From: Oscillospiraceae bacterium
GTDB lineage: Bacteria > Bacillota > Clostridia > Oscillospirales > Oscillospiraceae
Assembly (NCBI GenBank): GCA_022846095.1
Contig: AP025583.1
Coordinates: 62,001-126,000 of the forward strand
Direction: 5' to 3'
DNA: 64,000 nucleotides
In this document: one piece after another, positions 23,900-32,393 of the stretch
How positions within the stretch are numbered: position 1 is the stretch's first letter
Layout of the letters: each line of letters begins with the position of its first letter
The notes under the pieces: model-generated
Database searches by the model: none
What the model was told of the DNA's origin: nothing
What the model saw: only the letters and a program-made list of their open reading frames with translations
Program-made: the position numbers and the translations under genes

Positions 23900-25375
23900 G
23901 TGATCGATCTGACGAAAAACAGCGAAAACCTCGCCCGGAATATCCAAAAGGCGCGGGAGAGCGGCGTGATTATCCCCACCTTCCAGCAGATGAAGCACCC
24001 CGAAACCGTGCCGGACAAGGTGCAGGCCCGGCTGAAGGCCGTGGGCCTGTGGGACGTGAACCCCCTGAACCTGTTCCGCATCACCTGGAAAAACGAGCCC
24101 GTGGAGGCCGGCGGGCTGTACCGGGACACGCCCAACGTCATTGAACTGCCCCCCGCCCTCACCGGCGTGCCCTGCCGCATTTTCTGCCTGGTGGGCAAGT
24201 GGTTCCCCACCGGGTGCCACAAGGTGGGGGCCTCCTACGGGTGCCTGGTGCCCCGGCTGGTCACCGGGCAGTTCGACGCCACCCGCCACAAGGCCGTGTG
24301 GCCCTCCACCGGCAACTACTGCCGGGGCGGCGCGTTCAACTCCAAGCTGCTGGCCGTGGACTCCGTGGCCATCCTGCCCGAGGGCATGAGCCGGGAGCGC
24401 TTCGACTGGCTCAAATCCATCGCGGGCCAGGTCATCGCCACCCCCGGGTGCGAGAGCAACGTGAAGGAGATCTTCGACAAGGCCAACGAGCTCAAGCGGC
24501 AGCCCGACATGATGGTCTTCAACCAGTTCGAGGAGATGGGCAACCACCTGTGGCACTACCAGGTCACCGGCGAGGCCGTCCAAAGCGCCTTCGAGGCCCT
24601 GGCCCGCCCCGGCGACCGGCTGGCGGGGGCCTGCTTCACCTCGGGCAGCGCGGGCACCATCGGCTGCGGCGACTACCTCAAGGAGGTCTACCCCGCCATG
24701 AAGCTGGCGGTGGGGGAGGCCCTCCAGTGCCCCACCCTGCTGGACAACGGCTTCGGCGGCCACCGCATCGAGGGCATCGGCGACAAGCACGTGCCCTGGA
24801 TTCACAACGTAAAGAACACCGACATGGTCATCGCCATCGACGATGAGGACTCCCAGCGCCTGCTGCGCCTCTTCAACGACCCGGACGGGCGGCGCTACCT
24901 GGTCGAGGAGGCCGGGGTGGACCCGGCGGTGGTGGAGCAGCTGGATCTGCTGGGCATCTCCGGCATCGCCAACGTGCTGTGCTGCATCAAGATGGCCAAG
25001 TACTACGAGTTCACGGAGCACGACGTGCTGGCCACCGTGCTCACCGACTCCGCCGTCATGTACGGCTCCCGCATCGAGGAGCTGGCCCAGGAGCACGGGC
25101 CCTACTCGGCGCGGGCCGCGGCGGTGGACCACAGCCTGCACATGCTGGGCGTGCGCACCGACTCCATGCTGGAGCTGACCTACCCCGAGCGCAAGCGGGT
25201 GCACAACCTGAAGTACTACACCTGGGTGGAGCAGCAGGGCCGCACGGCGGAGGAGCTTAACGCCCTGTGGTACGATCAGGAGGGCACCTGGAAGGCCGTC
25301 CACCGCCAGGCGGAGGCGCTGGACGCGCTGATCGACGCCTTCAACGAGGAGACCGGGGTGCTCAAGAGCCTGTAG
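23900..25375 (+). CDS. fold-type II PLP-dependent enzyme (cysteine synthase/ammonia-lyase-like)
   Basis: This 491-residue tryptophan-synthase-beta superfamily protein has a candidate Schiff-base Lys in GCHKVGASYGCL, a phosphate-binding Gly/Ser region ACFTSGSAGTIGCGDYLKE, and substrate-loop-like STGNYCRGGAFNSK. It does not match canonical CysK or TrpB. It resembles the PLP proteins annotated as 'PLP-dependent protein subunit beta' near hydantoinases and molybdenum hydroxylases in clostridia. A 2,3-diaminopropionate ammonia-lyase-like step in purine/ureide breakdown is a plausible role but unproven. The GTG start at 23900 has AAGGAGG 8 nt upstream. It is the first gene of a five-gene operon. 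Confidence 0.75.
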   Translation: MIDLTKNSENLARNIQKARESGVIIPTFQQMKHPETVPDKVQARLKAVGLWDVNPLNLFRITWKNEPVEAGGLYRDTPNVIELPPALTGVPCRIFCLVGKWFPTGCHKVGASYGCLVPRLVTGQFDATRHKAVWPSTGNYCRGGAFNSKLLAVDSVAILPEGMSRERFDWLKSIAGQVIATPGCESNVKEIFDKANELKRQPDMMVFNQFEEMGNHLWHYQVTGEAVQSAFEALARPGDRLAGACFTSGSAGTIGCGDYLKEVYPAMKLAVGEALQCPTLLDNGFGGHRIEGIGDKHVPWIHNVKNTDMVIAIDDEDSQRLLRLFNDPDGRRYLVEEAGVDPAVVEQLDLLGISGIANVLCCIKMAKYYEFTEHDVLATVLTDSAVMYGSRIEELAQEHGPYSARAAAVDHSLHMLGVRTDSMLELTYPERKRVHNLKYYTWVEQQGRTAEELNALWYDQEGTWKAVHRQAEALDALIDAFNEETGVLKSL

Positions 25376-25399
25376 GGGGCCTTGGAAGGAGGAGCTTGC

Positions 25400-26641
25400 T
25401 TGAAAAACGTCACCTGCGCCAAGTGCGTGCGCTGCGGGGCGGAGTACGAGGCCGCGCCCGGCATTACAACCTGTAAATGCGGCGGGATATTAGACATACA
25501 GTATAACTACGAGTACATCCGCTCGGTCTTTTCCCCCGCCGCCCTGGCCGACTGCCGGGACAACTCCATGTGGCGCTACCGGCCCTTCCTGCCGGTGGAG
25601 CCGGACTCCCCCGCGCCCCCCCTGCGGGTGGGCTGGTCCCCCCTCTACCGGGCGGACAACCTGGCGGGGGAGCTGGGCCTGCGGCGGCTGTATATTAAGG
25701 ACGACGGCCTCAACCCCACCGCCTCCCTCAAGGACCGGGCCTCCGCCCTGGCGGTGGTCAAGGCCCTGGAGGCCGGGGCGGACACCATCGCCTGCTCCTC
25801 CACCGGCAACGCCGCCTCCTCCCTGGCGGGGAACGCGGCGGCGGCGGGCCTGCGCACCTACATCTTCGTGCCCGAGCGGGCCCCCAAGGGCAAGGTGGCC
25901 CAGCTCATGGTCTTTGGCGCCCGCGTCATCTCCGTCCAGGGCAGCTACGAGGACACCTTCGAGCTGTCCAGGGCCGCCATCGACCGCTGGGGCTGGTATA
26001 ACCGCAACGCCGCCATCAACCCCTACCTGTCCGAGGGGAAGAAGACGGTGGCCCTGGAGATTATGGAGCAGCTCCACTGGCAGGTGCCCGACTACGTGGC
26101 CCTCTCCGTGGGGGACGGGTGCACCATCGCCGGGGTGTGGAAGGGCCTGAAGGACCTCTGCGCCGCCGGGTTCATCGACAGGCTGCCCAAGCTCATCTCC
26201 ACCCAGGCCGCGGGCTGCCGCCCCATCAACCGGGCGGTGGAGGAGGGCGCGCCCTGGCGGCCCATGGAGGAGGACACCCTGGCCGACTCCATCGCCGTGG
26301 GGGTGCCCCGCAACCCGGACAAGGCCATCGCCGCCATCCGGGAGTCCCACGGGGTGGCCGTCAACGTGACCGACGCCGAGATCCTCGCCGCCATGCGCCT
26401 GCTGGGCCGCACCCAGGGCGTGTTCGGGGAGCCCGCCGGGGTGACGGGCACCGCCGGGGTGAAAAAGGCCCTGGAGCTGGGGCTCATCGACCCGGACGCC
26501 ACCGTGGTGTCCATCGTCACCGGCAACGGCCTCAAGGATACCGCCAACGGCATCAGGGCCGCCGGGGAGCCCATGCGCGTGCCCCCCGAGATGGACGCGC
26601 TGCTCGCCGCCTTTGCGCAAAACGGCGTGATGCCTGAATAG
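25400..26641 (+). CDS. threonine synthase-like PLP enzyme
   Basis: This 413-residue fold-type II PLP enzyme has an N-terminal zinc ribbon (CAKCVRCGAEY, CKCGG), the PLP-lysine motif NPTASLKDRASALAV near residues 108-122, SSTGNAASSLAGNAAAAG and the phosphate loop SVGDGCTIAGVWKGL. These are ThrC-type features. Its place between another PLP enzyme and a hydantoinase argues for a catabolic role on an amino acid released from a ureide rather than threonine synthesis; this is inference. TTG 25400 follows AAGGAGGAG by about 5 nt. Confidence 0.8.
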   Translation: MKNVTCAKCVRCGAEYEAAPGITTCKCGGILDIQYNYEYIRSVFSPAALADCRDNSMWRYRPFLPVEPDSPAPPLRVGWSPLYRADNLAGELGLRRLYIKDDGLNPTASLKDRASALAVVKALEAGADTIACSSTGNAASSLAGNAAAAGLRTYIFVPERAPKGKVAQLMVFGARVISVQGSYEDTFELSRAAIDRWGWYNRNAAINPYLSEGKKTVALEIMEQLHWQVPDYVALSVGDGCTIAGVWKGLKDLCAAGFIDRLPKLISTQAAGCRPINRAVEEGAPWRPMEEDTLADSIAVGVPRNPDKAIAAIRESHGVAVNVTDAEILAAMRLLGRTQGVFGEPAGVTGTAGVKKALELGLIDPDATVVSIVTGNGLKDTANGIRAAGEPMRVPPEMDALLAAFAQNGVMPE

Positions 26642-26659
26642 GAAGGACTTGTTACACAT

Positions 26660-27007
26660 ATGAGTTACGAAAAACCCGCGAGAACCGCAAACTGGATCCA
26701 GCGCCTGGCCACCTTCGCCTCCCTGGCGCTCATTATCGTCTTTTTCTTCCTCCGGCCGGAGAAGTCCACCGCCCGGCTGGTGCTCTTCCTGCTGTGGTTC
26801 GCCTACGCCGCCTACGCGACGGTGAAGCTGCTCTCCGAGCTGGTGAGCGGCAGCCACATGCGCCAGGAGAAGTTCGAAACCATGCTCGCGCGCTGGGAGG
26901 AGGAGCAGGGGGGCCGGAAGCAGGCCATGACCCCCTTCGTGGCGGTGACCGCCGTGTCGGTGATCGCCAAGCTTGCCGTGCCCGTCCTGCTGTGGCTGAT
27001 CCCGTAG
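26660..27007 (+). CDS. small membrane protein of unknown function
   Basis: This 115-residue protein has three hydrophobic segments (about 15-32, 39-60 and 92-114) separated by a charged loop (KFETMLARWEEEQGGRKQ). No family is recognised. It lies 18 bp after the ThrC-like gene and 19 bp before the hydantoinase gene, so it is clearly an operon member. It could be a small transporter accessory or membrane tether. Confidence 0.75.
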   Translation: MSYEKPARTANWIQRLATFASLALIIVFFFLRPEKSTARLVLFLLWFAYAAYATVKLLSELVSGSHMRQEKFETMLARWEEEQGGRKQAMTPFVAVTAVSVIAKLAVPVLLWLIP

Positions 27008-27026
27008 GGCAGAGGAGGTTTCCATT

Positions 27027-28409
27027 ATGCGCACGCTCATTCAAAACGGCACCCTGGTGCTGCCTGACGGCCTGAAAAGGGCCGATCTGCGGGTTGACGG
27101 GGACAAAATCGTGGAGATCGGCCCCGGCCTGCCCGTGGGGGACAGCCGGGTGCTGGACGCGGCCGGGAAGCTGGTCTTCCCCGGCTTTATCGACACCCAC
27201 ACCCACTTCGAGATGAACAAGGGCCTGCCCAACGAGACGGCGGACAACTGGGCCACCGGCACCCGGGCCGCCCTGGCCGGGGGCACCACCACCATCCTGG
27301 ACTTCGCAGAGCCCCTGCGGGGGGCCTCCCTGGCCTCGGCCCTGGAGACCTGGCACGGCCGGGCCGACGGCGCGGCCTCCTGCCACTACGGCTTCCACAT
27401 GACCATCAAGGACTGGGATCTCCGCATCCGGGACGAGCTGCGGGACATGACCGCCGAGGGCGTGACCTCCTACAAGGTCTATCTGGCCTATGACAACCTG
27501 CGGGTCAGCGACGCGGTGGCCTACGAGGTGCTGCGCTGCGTGGGGCGCGAAGGCGGCGTGGTGGGCTGCCACTGTGAAAACGGCGACCTGGTGGACCGGG
27601 GCATCGCCGCCATGAAGGCGGCGGGCCGCTACTCGCCGGAGGCCCACCCGGCCTCCCGCCCCCCGGTGGTGGAGGCCGAGGCCATAAACCGCTGGCTGGC
27701 CATCGCGGAGCAGGCCGGGGTGCCGGTGAACATCGTGCACCTGTCCACCCTGCGGGGGCTGGAGGCCATCCGCGCCGCCCGGGCCCGGGGCCAGGCCTGC
27801 TACGTGGAGACCTGCCCCCAGTACCTGCTGCTGGACGACGGGCGCTACGCCCTGCCCGGCTTCGAGGGGGCCAAGTTCGTGCTATCGCCCCCCCTGCGCA
27901 AGCCGGAGGACAACGAGGCCCTGTGGCAGGCCCTGGAGGGCGGCGAGATCGACACCATGGGCACCGACCACTGCTCCTTTAACTTCCGGGGGGTCAAGAC
28001 CCTGGGGCTTGAGGACTTCTCCAAAATACCCAACGGCATCCCCGGCGTGGAGCACCGGCCCAACCTGATGTACACCGCGGGCGTACGCGCCGGGCGGATC
28101 TCCGAGGTCGATATGGCCCGGGTGCTCTCCGAGCAGCCAGCCAGGCTCTTCGGCATGTATCCGCAAAAAGGGGTGCTGGCCGTTGGGAGCGACGGGGATA
28201 TTGTGATTTTTGACCCGGATTATACGGGCAGTATCCGGGCGGAGGCCCAGTACCAGAACGTGGACTACACGCCCTACGAGGGCTTCGCCCTCTCCGGCCG
28301 GGCGGACACCGTGCTGCTGTGCGGCGAGGTGTGCGTCCAGGGCGGAGCGGTGGTGGCGGAGCGCCGGGGGCGGTACGTCAAGCGCGGGCCCGCCGGGTTC
28401 TGGAGGTGA
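27027..28409 (+). CDS. dihydropyrimidinase / hydantoinase
   Basis: This 460-residue amidohydrolase opens cyclic ureides. It has the metal motif DTHTHFEMNKG near residues 58-68, the carboxylated-Lys strand GVTSYKVYLAY near 146-156, CHCENGD near 183-189, VHLSTLRGLEAI, and the final metal Asp in MGTDHCSFNF near 311-320. It is of the HyuA/YgeZ type found with selenium hydroxylases. It probably cleaves a hydantoin- or dihydropyrimidine-like intermediate in purine catabolism. It ends by overlapping mocA in a GTGA junction. Confidence 0.9.
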   Translation: MRTLIQNGTLVLPDGLKRADLRVDGDKIVEIGPGLPVGDSRVLDAAGKLVFPGFIDTHTHFEMNKGLPNETADNWATGTRAALAGGTTTILDFAEPLRGASLASALETWHGRADGAASCHYGFHMTIKDWDLRIRDELRDMTAEGVTSYKVYLAYDNLRVSDAVAYEVLRCVGREGGVVGCHCENGDLVDRGIAAMKAAGRYSPEAHPASRPPVVEAEAINRWLAIAEQAGVPVNIVHLSTLRGLEAIRAARARGQACYVETCPQYLLLDDGRYALPGFEGAKFVLSPPLRKPEDNEALWQALEGGEIDTMGTDHCSFNFRGVKTLGLEDFSKIPNGIPGVEHRPNLMYTAGVRAGRISEVDMARVLSEQPARLFGMYPQKGVLAVGSDGDIVIFDPDYTGSIRAEAQYQNVDYTPYEGFALSGRADTVLLCGEVCVQGGAVVAERRGRYVKRGPAGFWR

Positions 28410-28975
28410 AGCCCGCCTGCGTGGGGGCGGTGCTGATGGCCTCGGGCGCAGGCCGCCGCTTCGGGGGCAACAAGCTGCTGACCGGGGTGGAGGGGACGCC
28501 CCTCATCGACCGGGCCATGGCGGCGCTGCCGCCGGGGCTCTTTGCCCGGGCCGTGCTGGTGAGCCGGTACGGGGAGATCCTGGCGCGGGGGGCGCGGGCG
28601 GGCTACCTGGCGCTGCCCAATCCGGGCGCGGAGGAGGGGATCTCCGCCAGCGTGCGGCTGGGGGTGGGCGCCCTGTCGGATTTGGACGGCATCCTCTTCG
28701 CCGTGTGCGACCAGCCCTGGCTGGCGCGGGCGAGCGTGGAAAAGCTGATCGCGGCCTTCCGGGCGGAGCCGGGGCGTATCGCCGCCCTGGGCTGGCAGGG
28801 CAGGAGGGGCAACCCGGTGGTCTTCCCCAGGCGCCTGTTCGGGGAGCTCTCCGCCCTGGCCGGGGACATAGGCGGCGGCGCGGTGGTAAAGCGCCACCCG
28901 GACCTGCTGACCCTGGTGGAGGCCGGGTCCGCCCGGGAGCTGGCCGACGTGGACGCCCCGGAGGATCTGACGTAA
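28406..28975 (+). CDS. mocA: MocA-like molybdenum cofactor nucleotidyltransferase
   Basis: This 189-residue nucleotidyltransferase has the signature AVLMASGAGRRFGGNKLL near residues 7-24 and AVCDQPWLA near 104-112. MocA attaches CMP to molybdopterin to form MCD for xanthine-dehydrogenase-type enzymes. It is the last gene of the PLP/hydantoinase operon, linking that operon to the divergent xdh genes. GTG 28406 overlaps the hydantoinase stop; a longer open frame starting at 28319 would overlap it by 90 bp. Confidence 0.87.
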   Translation: MKPACVGAVLMASGAGRRFGGNKLLTGVEGTPLIDRAMAALPPGLFARAVLVSRYGEILARGARAGYLALPNPGAEEGISASVRLGVGALSDLDGILFAVCDQPWLARASVEKLIAAFRAEPGRIAALGWQGRRGNPVVFPRRLFGELSALAGDIGGGAVVKRHPDLLTLVEAGSARELADVDAPEDLT

Positions 28976-29006
28976 AAGACAAACTCCCAGGGCGCCTGTA
29001 CAAATG

Positions 29007-29341
29007 GTGGACGGGCGATTCGTGAATCGCCCCTACGGGCCTGGAGCGGCGGGCCGATGAGGGCATCGGCCCCTACGAGTGCCAAGCGTTATATGGGGCA
29101 GGGCAGTACGGGCGGCTGTTAAGGCAGTACTTAAATTGCAACTACTTTTGGTTTGGGCGGGTCATATGCCGCAGGGGCGGGAGCCCTAGTCGCCTCAAGT
29201 GCCAGACCGAACCGAGCCCTGAGCGCTTACAGGGTTTGCAGGTTGCCTGAACCGCACCGCCGCGGAGCCCTGGTTGTTTCTTCCGCGGTTCTTTGCAACC
29301 AAAGAATCGCGCCGCCGGAGGCCGTGCCTCCCCGCTATGAC
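29007..29341. repeat. dispersed intergenic repeat R1, copy 3
   Basis: This copy carries both leading hairpins (GGGCGATTC/GAATCGCCC near 29014; GGGCCGAT/ATCGGCCC near 29051) and the R1 body, with more drift at the right end (CCGCTATGAC). It lies between convergent mocA and the CoA-transferase operon. Nothing coding is seen in 28976-29427. Confidence 0.8.
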
Positions 29342-29379
29342 AAACCGCCTTTTCCGCCGAAGCCGAGACAGCGAACGAA

Positions 29380-29412
29380 AGCGCCCCGGGCTTTTCATAA
29401 GCCCGGGGCGCT
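29380..29412 (-). terminator. terminator of the ctfAB transcript
   Basis: AGCGCCCCGGGCTT 29380-29393 pairs with AAGCCCGGGGCGCT 29399-29412. On the minus strand the stem is followed by TTTCG, 16 nt past the ctfB stop. Confidence 0.8.
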
Positions 29413-29427
29413 CTGCAAGTTCGGTAA

Positions 29428-30084
29428 TCAGGACATGTGCTTGAGGTCGGCCGCGACGGTGAAGTCGGCCTCGGTGGCGGCCTTGACGTCGTCCACGGTG
29501 AACTCGGGGTTGATCTCGGTCATCACGAGGCCGTCGGGGGTCACGTCCAGCACGCACATCTCGGTGATGATCTTGGTGATGCAGTGCACGGCGGTGTAGG
29601 GCAGGCGGCACTTCTTGAGGATCTTGGGCGCGCCCTTGGCGGTGTGCTCCATGGCCACGATGACGTTCTTCGCGCCCACCAGCAGGTCCATGGCGCCGCC
29701 CATGCCGGGCACCTTCTTGCCGGGGATGATCCAGTTGGACAGGGAGCCCTCCTGGTCCACCTCCAGGCCGCCCAGGATGGTGGCGTCCACGTGGCCGCCG
29801 CGGATCAGGCCGAAGGAGGTGGCGGAGTCGATGAAGGCGCCGCCCAGGGCCACCGCGGCGGGGGAGCCGCCGGCGTCGGTGACGTACAGGGGGTCCCGGT
29901 TGCTGTCGTTCAGGGTGCCGGTGCCGATGATGCCGTTCTCGGACTGGAGGGTCACGTGAACGCCCTCGGGCAGGTAGTTGGGAACCAGGGTGGGCAGGCC
30001 GATGCCCAGGTTGACCACGTCGCCGTCCTTCAGCTCTTTGGCGACGCGCTTGGCGATATAGCCCTTGATTTCAGACTTTTCCAT
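29428..30084 (-). CDS. CoA-transferase subunit B (3-oxoacid/acetoacetate type)
   Basis: This 218-residue class I CoA-transferase beta subunit has NLGIGLPTLVPNYLPEGV near residues 25-42 and the catalytic-Glu motif LQSENGIIGTG near 46-56. It transfers CoA between acetoacetate or butyrate and acetyl-CoA. It overlaps subunit A by one base (TAATG) and has GGAGGG upstream. With thlA this suggests acetoacetyl-CoA/acetoacetate interconversion within butyrate metabolism. Confidence 0.92.
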   Translation of the reverse strand: MEKSEIKGYIAKRVAKELKDGDVVNLGIGLPTLVPNYLPEGVHVTLQSENGIIGTGTLNDSNRDPLYVTDAGGSPAAVALGGAFIDSATSFGLIRGGHVDATILGGLEVDQEGSLSNWIIPGKKVPGMGGAMDLLVGAKNVIVAMEHTAKGAPKILKKCRLPYTAVHCITKIITEMCVLDVTPDGLVMTEINPEFTVDDVKAATEADFTVAADLKHMS

Positions 30085-30773
30085 TACGCTTTCCCTCCAT
30101 CCACGACATAGTCCACGAACACGCCGTAGGTGTGCACGTTCTCGGGGGCGATCTCGCCGGTCTCGACCACGTGGTCGGCCTCGGCGATCACCACGTTGGC
30201 GGCGGTGGCCATCACAAGGTTAAAGTTGCGGGTGGTGCCCTTGTACCAGACGTTGCCGGCCTTGTCCACGTTGTAGCCGTTGATGATGGCGAAGTCGGCC
30301 TTCACAGGCTTCATGTGCAGGTAGGTCTTGCCGTCCACCTCCACCTTGCCGCAGACAAAGTCCTTGTTGTCCTCCACGATGGTGCCCACGCCGGTCGGGG
30401 TAAGTACGCCGCCCAGGCCCGCGCCGCCGGCGCGGATCATCTCGGCCAGGGAGCCCTGGGGGATCAGGTCCACCTTCAGGGTGCCCTCGTTCATCTGCTG
30501 GGCCACCTCGGGGTTCAGGCCCACGTGGGTGGCGATGAGGTGCTTCACCTGCTTGTTGTGCACCAGCTTGGCCACGCCGTAGTACTCCTCGCCCAGGGGG
30601 CCCCCGGGCATGGAGGCGTCGTTGCCGATCATGGTGAAGCCGCCCTTGCCGCTCTTGGACAGGGCGTCGATGATCTTGTGGGCGTTGCCGCAGCCCATGA
30701 AGCCGCCGAACATGATGGTGGCACCGTCCGGGATGAGATCAACGGCTTCCTGTACGGAAATGAATTTTGCCAC
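30084..30773 (-). CDS. CoA-transferase subunit A
   Basis: This 229-residue alpha subunit has GATIMFGGFMGCGNAHKIID near residues 17-36, HVGLNPEVAQQMN near 84-96 and a PQGSLAEMIRAGGAGLGG loop near 107-124. It pairs with the B subunit gene immediately downstream. SD AGGAGGG. An inverted repeat and a hairpin lie between it and thlA. Confidence 0.92.
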   Translation of the reverse strand: MAKFISVQEAVDLIPDGATIMFGGFMGCGNAHKIIDALSKSGKGGFTMIGNDASMPGGPLGEEYYGVAKLVHNKQVKHLIATHVGLNPEVAQQMNEGTLKVDLIPQGSLAEMIRAGGAGLGGVLTPTGVGTIVEDNKDFVCGKVEVDGKTYLHMKPVKADFAIINGYNVDKAGNVWYKGTTRNFNLVMATAANVVIAEADHVVETGEIAPENVHTYGVFVDYVVDGGKA

Positions 30774-30804
30774 TATTGATACCCTCCTAGTAGTTTGATT
30801 TTCA

Positions 30805-30826
30805 CGCGATGTAATATTTAATCGCG
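30805..30826. promoter_or_regulatory. dyad upstream of ctfA
   Basis: CGCGAT-N10-ATCGCG with an AT-rich core lies about 30 bp upstream of the ctfA start, in the position of a promoter-proximal operator for the CoA-transferase genes. Confidence 0.45.
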
Positions 30827-30844
30827 ATTTTTATTGTGCGTCAG

Positions 30845-30872
30845 AAAAAAGGGCGGAACTCCGTCCTTTTTT
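30845..30872. terminator. hairpin between thlA and ctfA
   Basis: AAAAAAGGGCGG 30845-30856 pairs (one G-T) with CCGTCCTTTTTT 30861-30872. It has U-tracts in both directions, so it terminates or attenuates thlA before ctfAB. Confidence 0.8.
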
Positions 30873-30894
30873 CTGCGCAGAATGTGAAATTATT

Positions 30895-32151
30895 TTAGCA
30901 CTTCTCAAAGATGGTTGCAACACCCATTCCGCCGCCGATGCACAGGGTGGCCAGGCCGCGCTTGGCGTCCCGCTTCTGCATCTCGTGGAGCAGGGTGACG
31001 ATGATGCGCGCGCCGGAGGCGCCCACGGGGTGGCCCAGGGAGATGGCGCCGCCGTTGACGTTGACCTTGTCCATGTCGAAGTTCAGCTCGCGGGCCACGG
31101 CGATGGACTGGGCGGCGAAGGCCTCGTTGGCCTCGACAAGGTCCATGTCCTCGATCTTCAGCCCGGCCTTTGCCATGGCGTTGCGGGAGGCGGGCACGGG
31201 GCCCACGCCCATAATCTTGGGATCCACGCCGCCCTGGCCCCAGCTCACCAGCTTGGCCATGGGCTTGAGGCCGTACTTCTCCACCGCCTCGCCGGAGGCC
31301 AGCAGGATGGCGGCCGCGCCGTCGTTGATGCCGGAGGCGTTGGCGGCGGTGACGCGCTGCTCGTGCTTGTGGGCGTCGGCCTCGTGGACCTTCGTCACCT
31401 CAAAGGTGTGGCTGATCTCGTTCTCCACGCCCTCGGGGCCCACGGGGAAGGCGCCGCGCAGCTTGGAGATGCCCTCGGCGGTCACGCCCGGGCGGGGGAA
31501 CTCGTCCACCTTGAACTCCACCAGCTGCTTCTTCTGCTTGACCATGACGGGCACGATCTCGTCGTCGAAGCGGCCGGACTTCTGGGCGGCCTCGGCCTTC
31601 TGCTGGGAGGAGGCGGCGAACTCGTCCAGCTCCTGGCGGGTGATGCCCCACACGTCGCAGATGTTCTCGGCGGTGGTGCCCATGTGGTAGTTGTTGTAGG
31701 CGTCCCACAGGCCGTCCTTGATCATGGTGTCCACCATCTTGGTGTCGCCCATGCGGGCGCCGTACCGGGCGGCGGGCATGGCGTAGGGGGCGGCGGACAT
31801 GTTCTCGGTGCCGCCGGCCATGACCATGTCGGCGTCGCCGCAGAGGATGGCGCGGGCGCCCTCGATGACGCTCTTCATGCCGGAGCCGCACACCATGCCG
31901 ACGGTGTAGGCGGGCACTTCCACGGGGACGCCGGCCTTGATGGACACCTGGCGGGCGGGGTTCTGACCCAGGCCGGCGGTGAGGATGCAGCCGAACATGA
32001 CCTCGTCCAGCTGCTCCGGTTTGACATTGCCGCGCTTCAGCGCCTCCTTGATGACGGCGGCGCCCAGCTCCACGGCGGGGACGTCCTTCAGGGAACCGCC
32101 GAAGGAGCCGATTGCGGTGCGGCAGCAGCTCACTACGTACACGTCTTTCAT
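30895..32151 (-). CDS. thlA: acetyl-CoA C-acetyltransferase (thiolase)
   Basis: This 418-residue thiolase condenses two acetyl-CoA to acetoacetyl-CoA. It has the nucleophile Cys motif [11 protein letters not shown] near residues 86-96, the [11 protein letters not shown] His motif near 374-384 and the second Cys in [10 protein letters not shown]. It is about 25 residues longer than usual thiolases because of extra sequence near 220-250 ([16 protein letters not shown]). ATG 32151 follows GGAGGT; the open frame extends to 32340 but has no SD. It is the first gene of the ctf region. Confidence 0.95.
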   Translation of the reverse strand: MKDVYVVSCCRTAIGSFGGSLKDVPAVELGAAVIKEALKRGNVKPEQLDEVMFGCILTAGLGQNPARQVSIKAGVPVEVPAYTVGMVCGSGMKSVIEGARAILCGDADMVMAGGTENMSAAPYAMPAARYGARMGDTKMVDTMIKDGLWDAYNNYHMGTTAENICDVWGITRQELDEFAASSQQKAEAAQKSGRFDDEIVPVMVKQKKQLVEFKVDEFPRPGVTAEGISKLRGAFPVGPEGVENEISHTFEVTKVHEADAHKHEQRVTAANASGINDGAAAILLASGEAVEKYGLKPMAKLVSWGQGGVDPKIMGVGPVPASRNAMAKAGLKIEDMDLVEANEAFAAQSIAVARELNFDMDKVNVNGGAISLGHPVGASGARIIVTLLHEMQKRDAKRGLATLCIGGGMGVATIFEKC

Positions 32152-32212
32152 GCTATTGAGACCTCCAAAGTAAAATATTTGATCCCTCGCTGGAAAATAC
32201 CCTTCGGGGCCC

Positions 32213-32241
32213 ATTATAAACTCATTGGTCGGAAAAATCAA
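32213..32241 (-). promoter_or_regulatory. promoter of thlA
   Basis: The minus strand reads TTGATT-N17-TATAAT, about 62 bp upstream of the thlA ATG. It is one of the best consensus promoters in the window. Confidence 0.8.
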
Positions 32242-32352
32242 CAGGGCTGGGAGGCCATTTCCCCGGGCTTTTGATGGTATTTTGGTGGAAAACCCGCGCC
32301 TGATTGTGGAAAAGGGCCAATTGCGCCCATTTGGATGCATCTGACAGCCAAC

Positions 32353-32380
32353 AGCCCCGGACGCGGGCGCGTCCGGGGCT
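32353..32380. terminator. hairpin downstream of the ABC permease
   Basis: AGCCCCGGACGC 32353-32364, loop GGGC, GCGTCCGGGGCT 32369-32380. It has little T-tract on the minus strand but sits right after the permease stop. Confidence 0.65.
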
Positions 32381-32393
32381 GCTTTGGGGCGGA

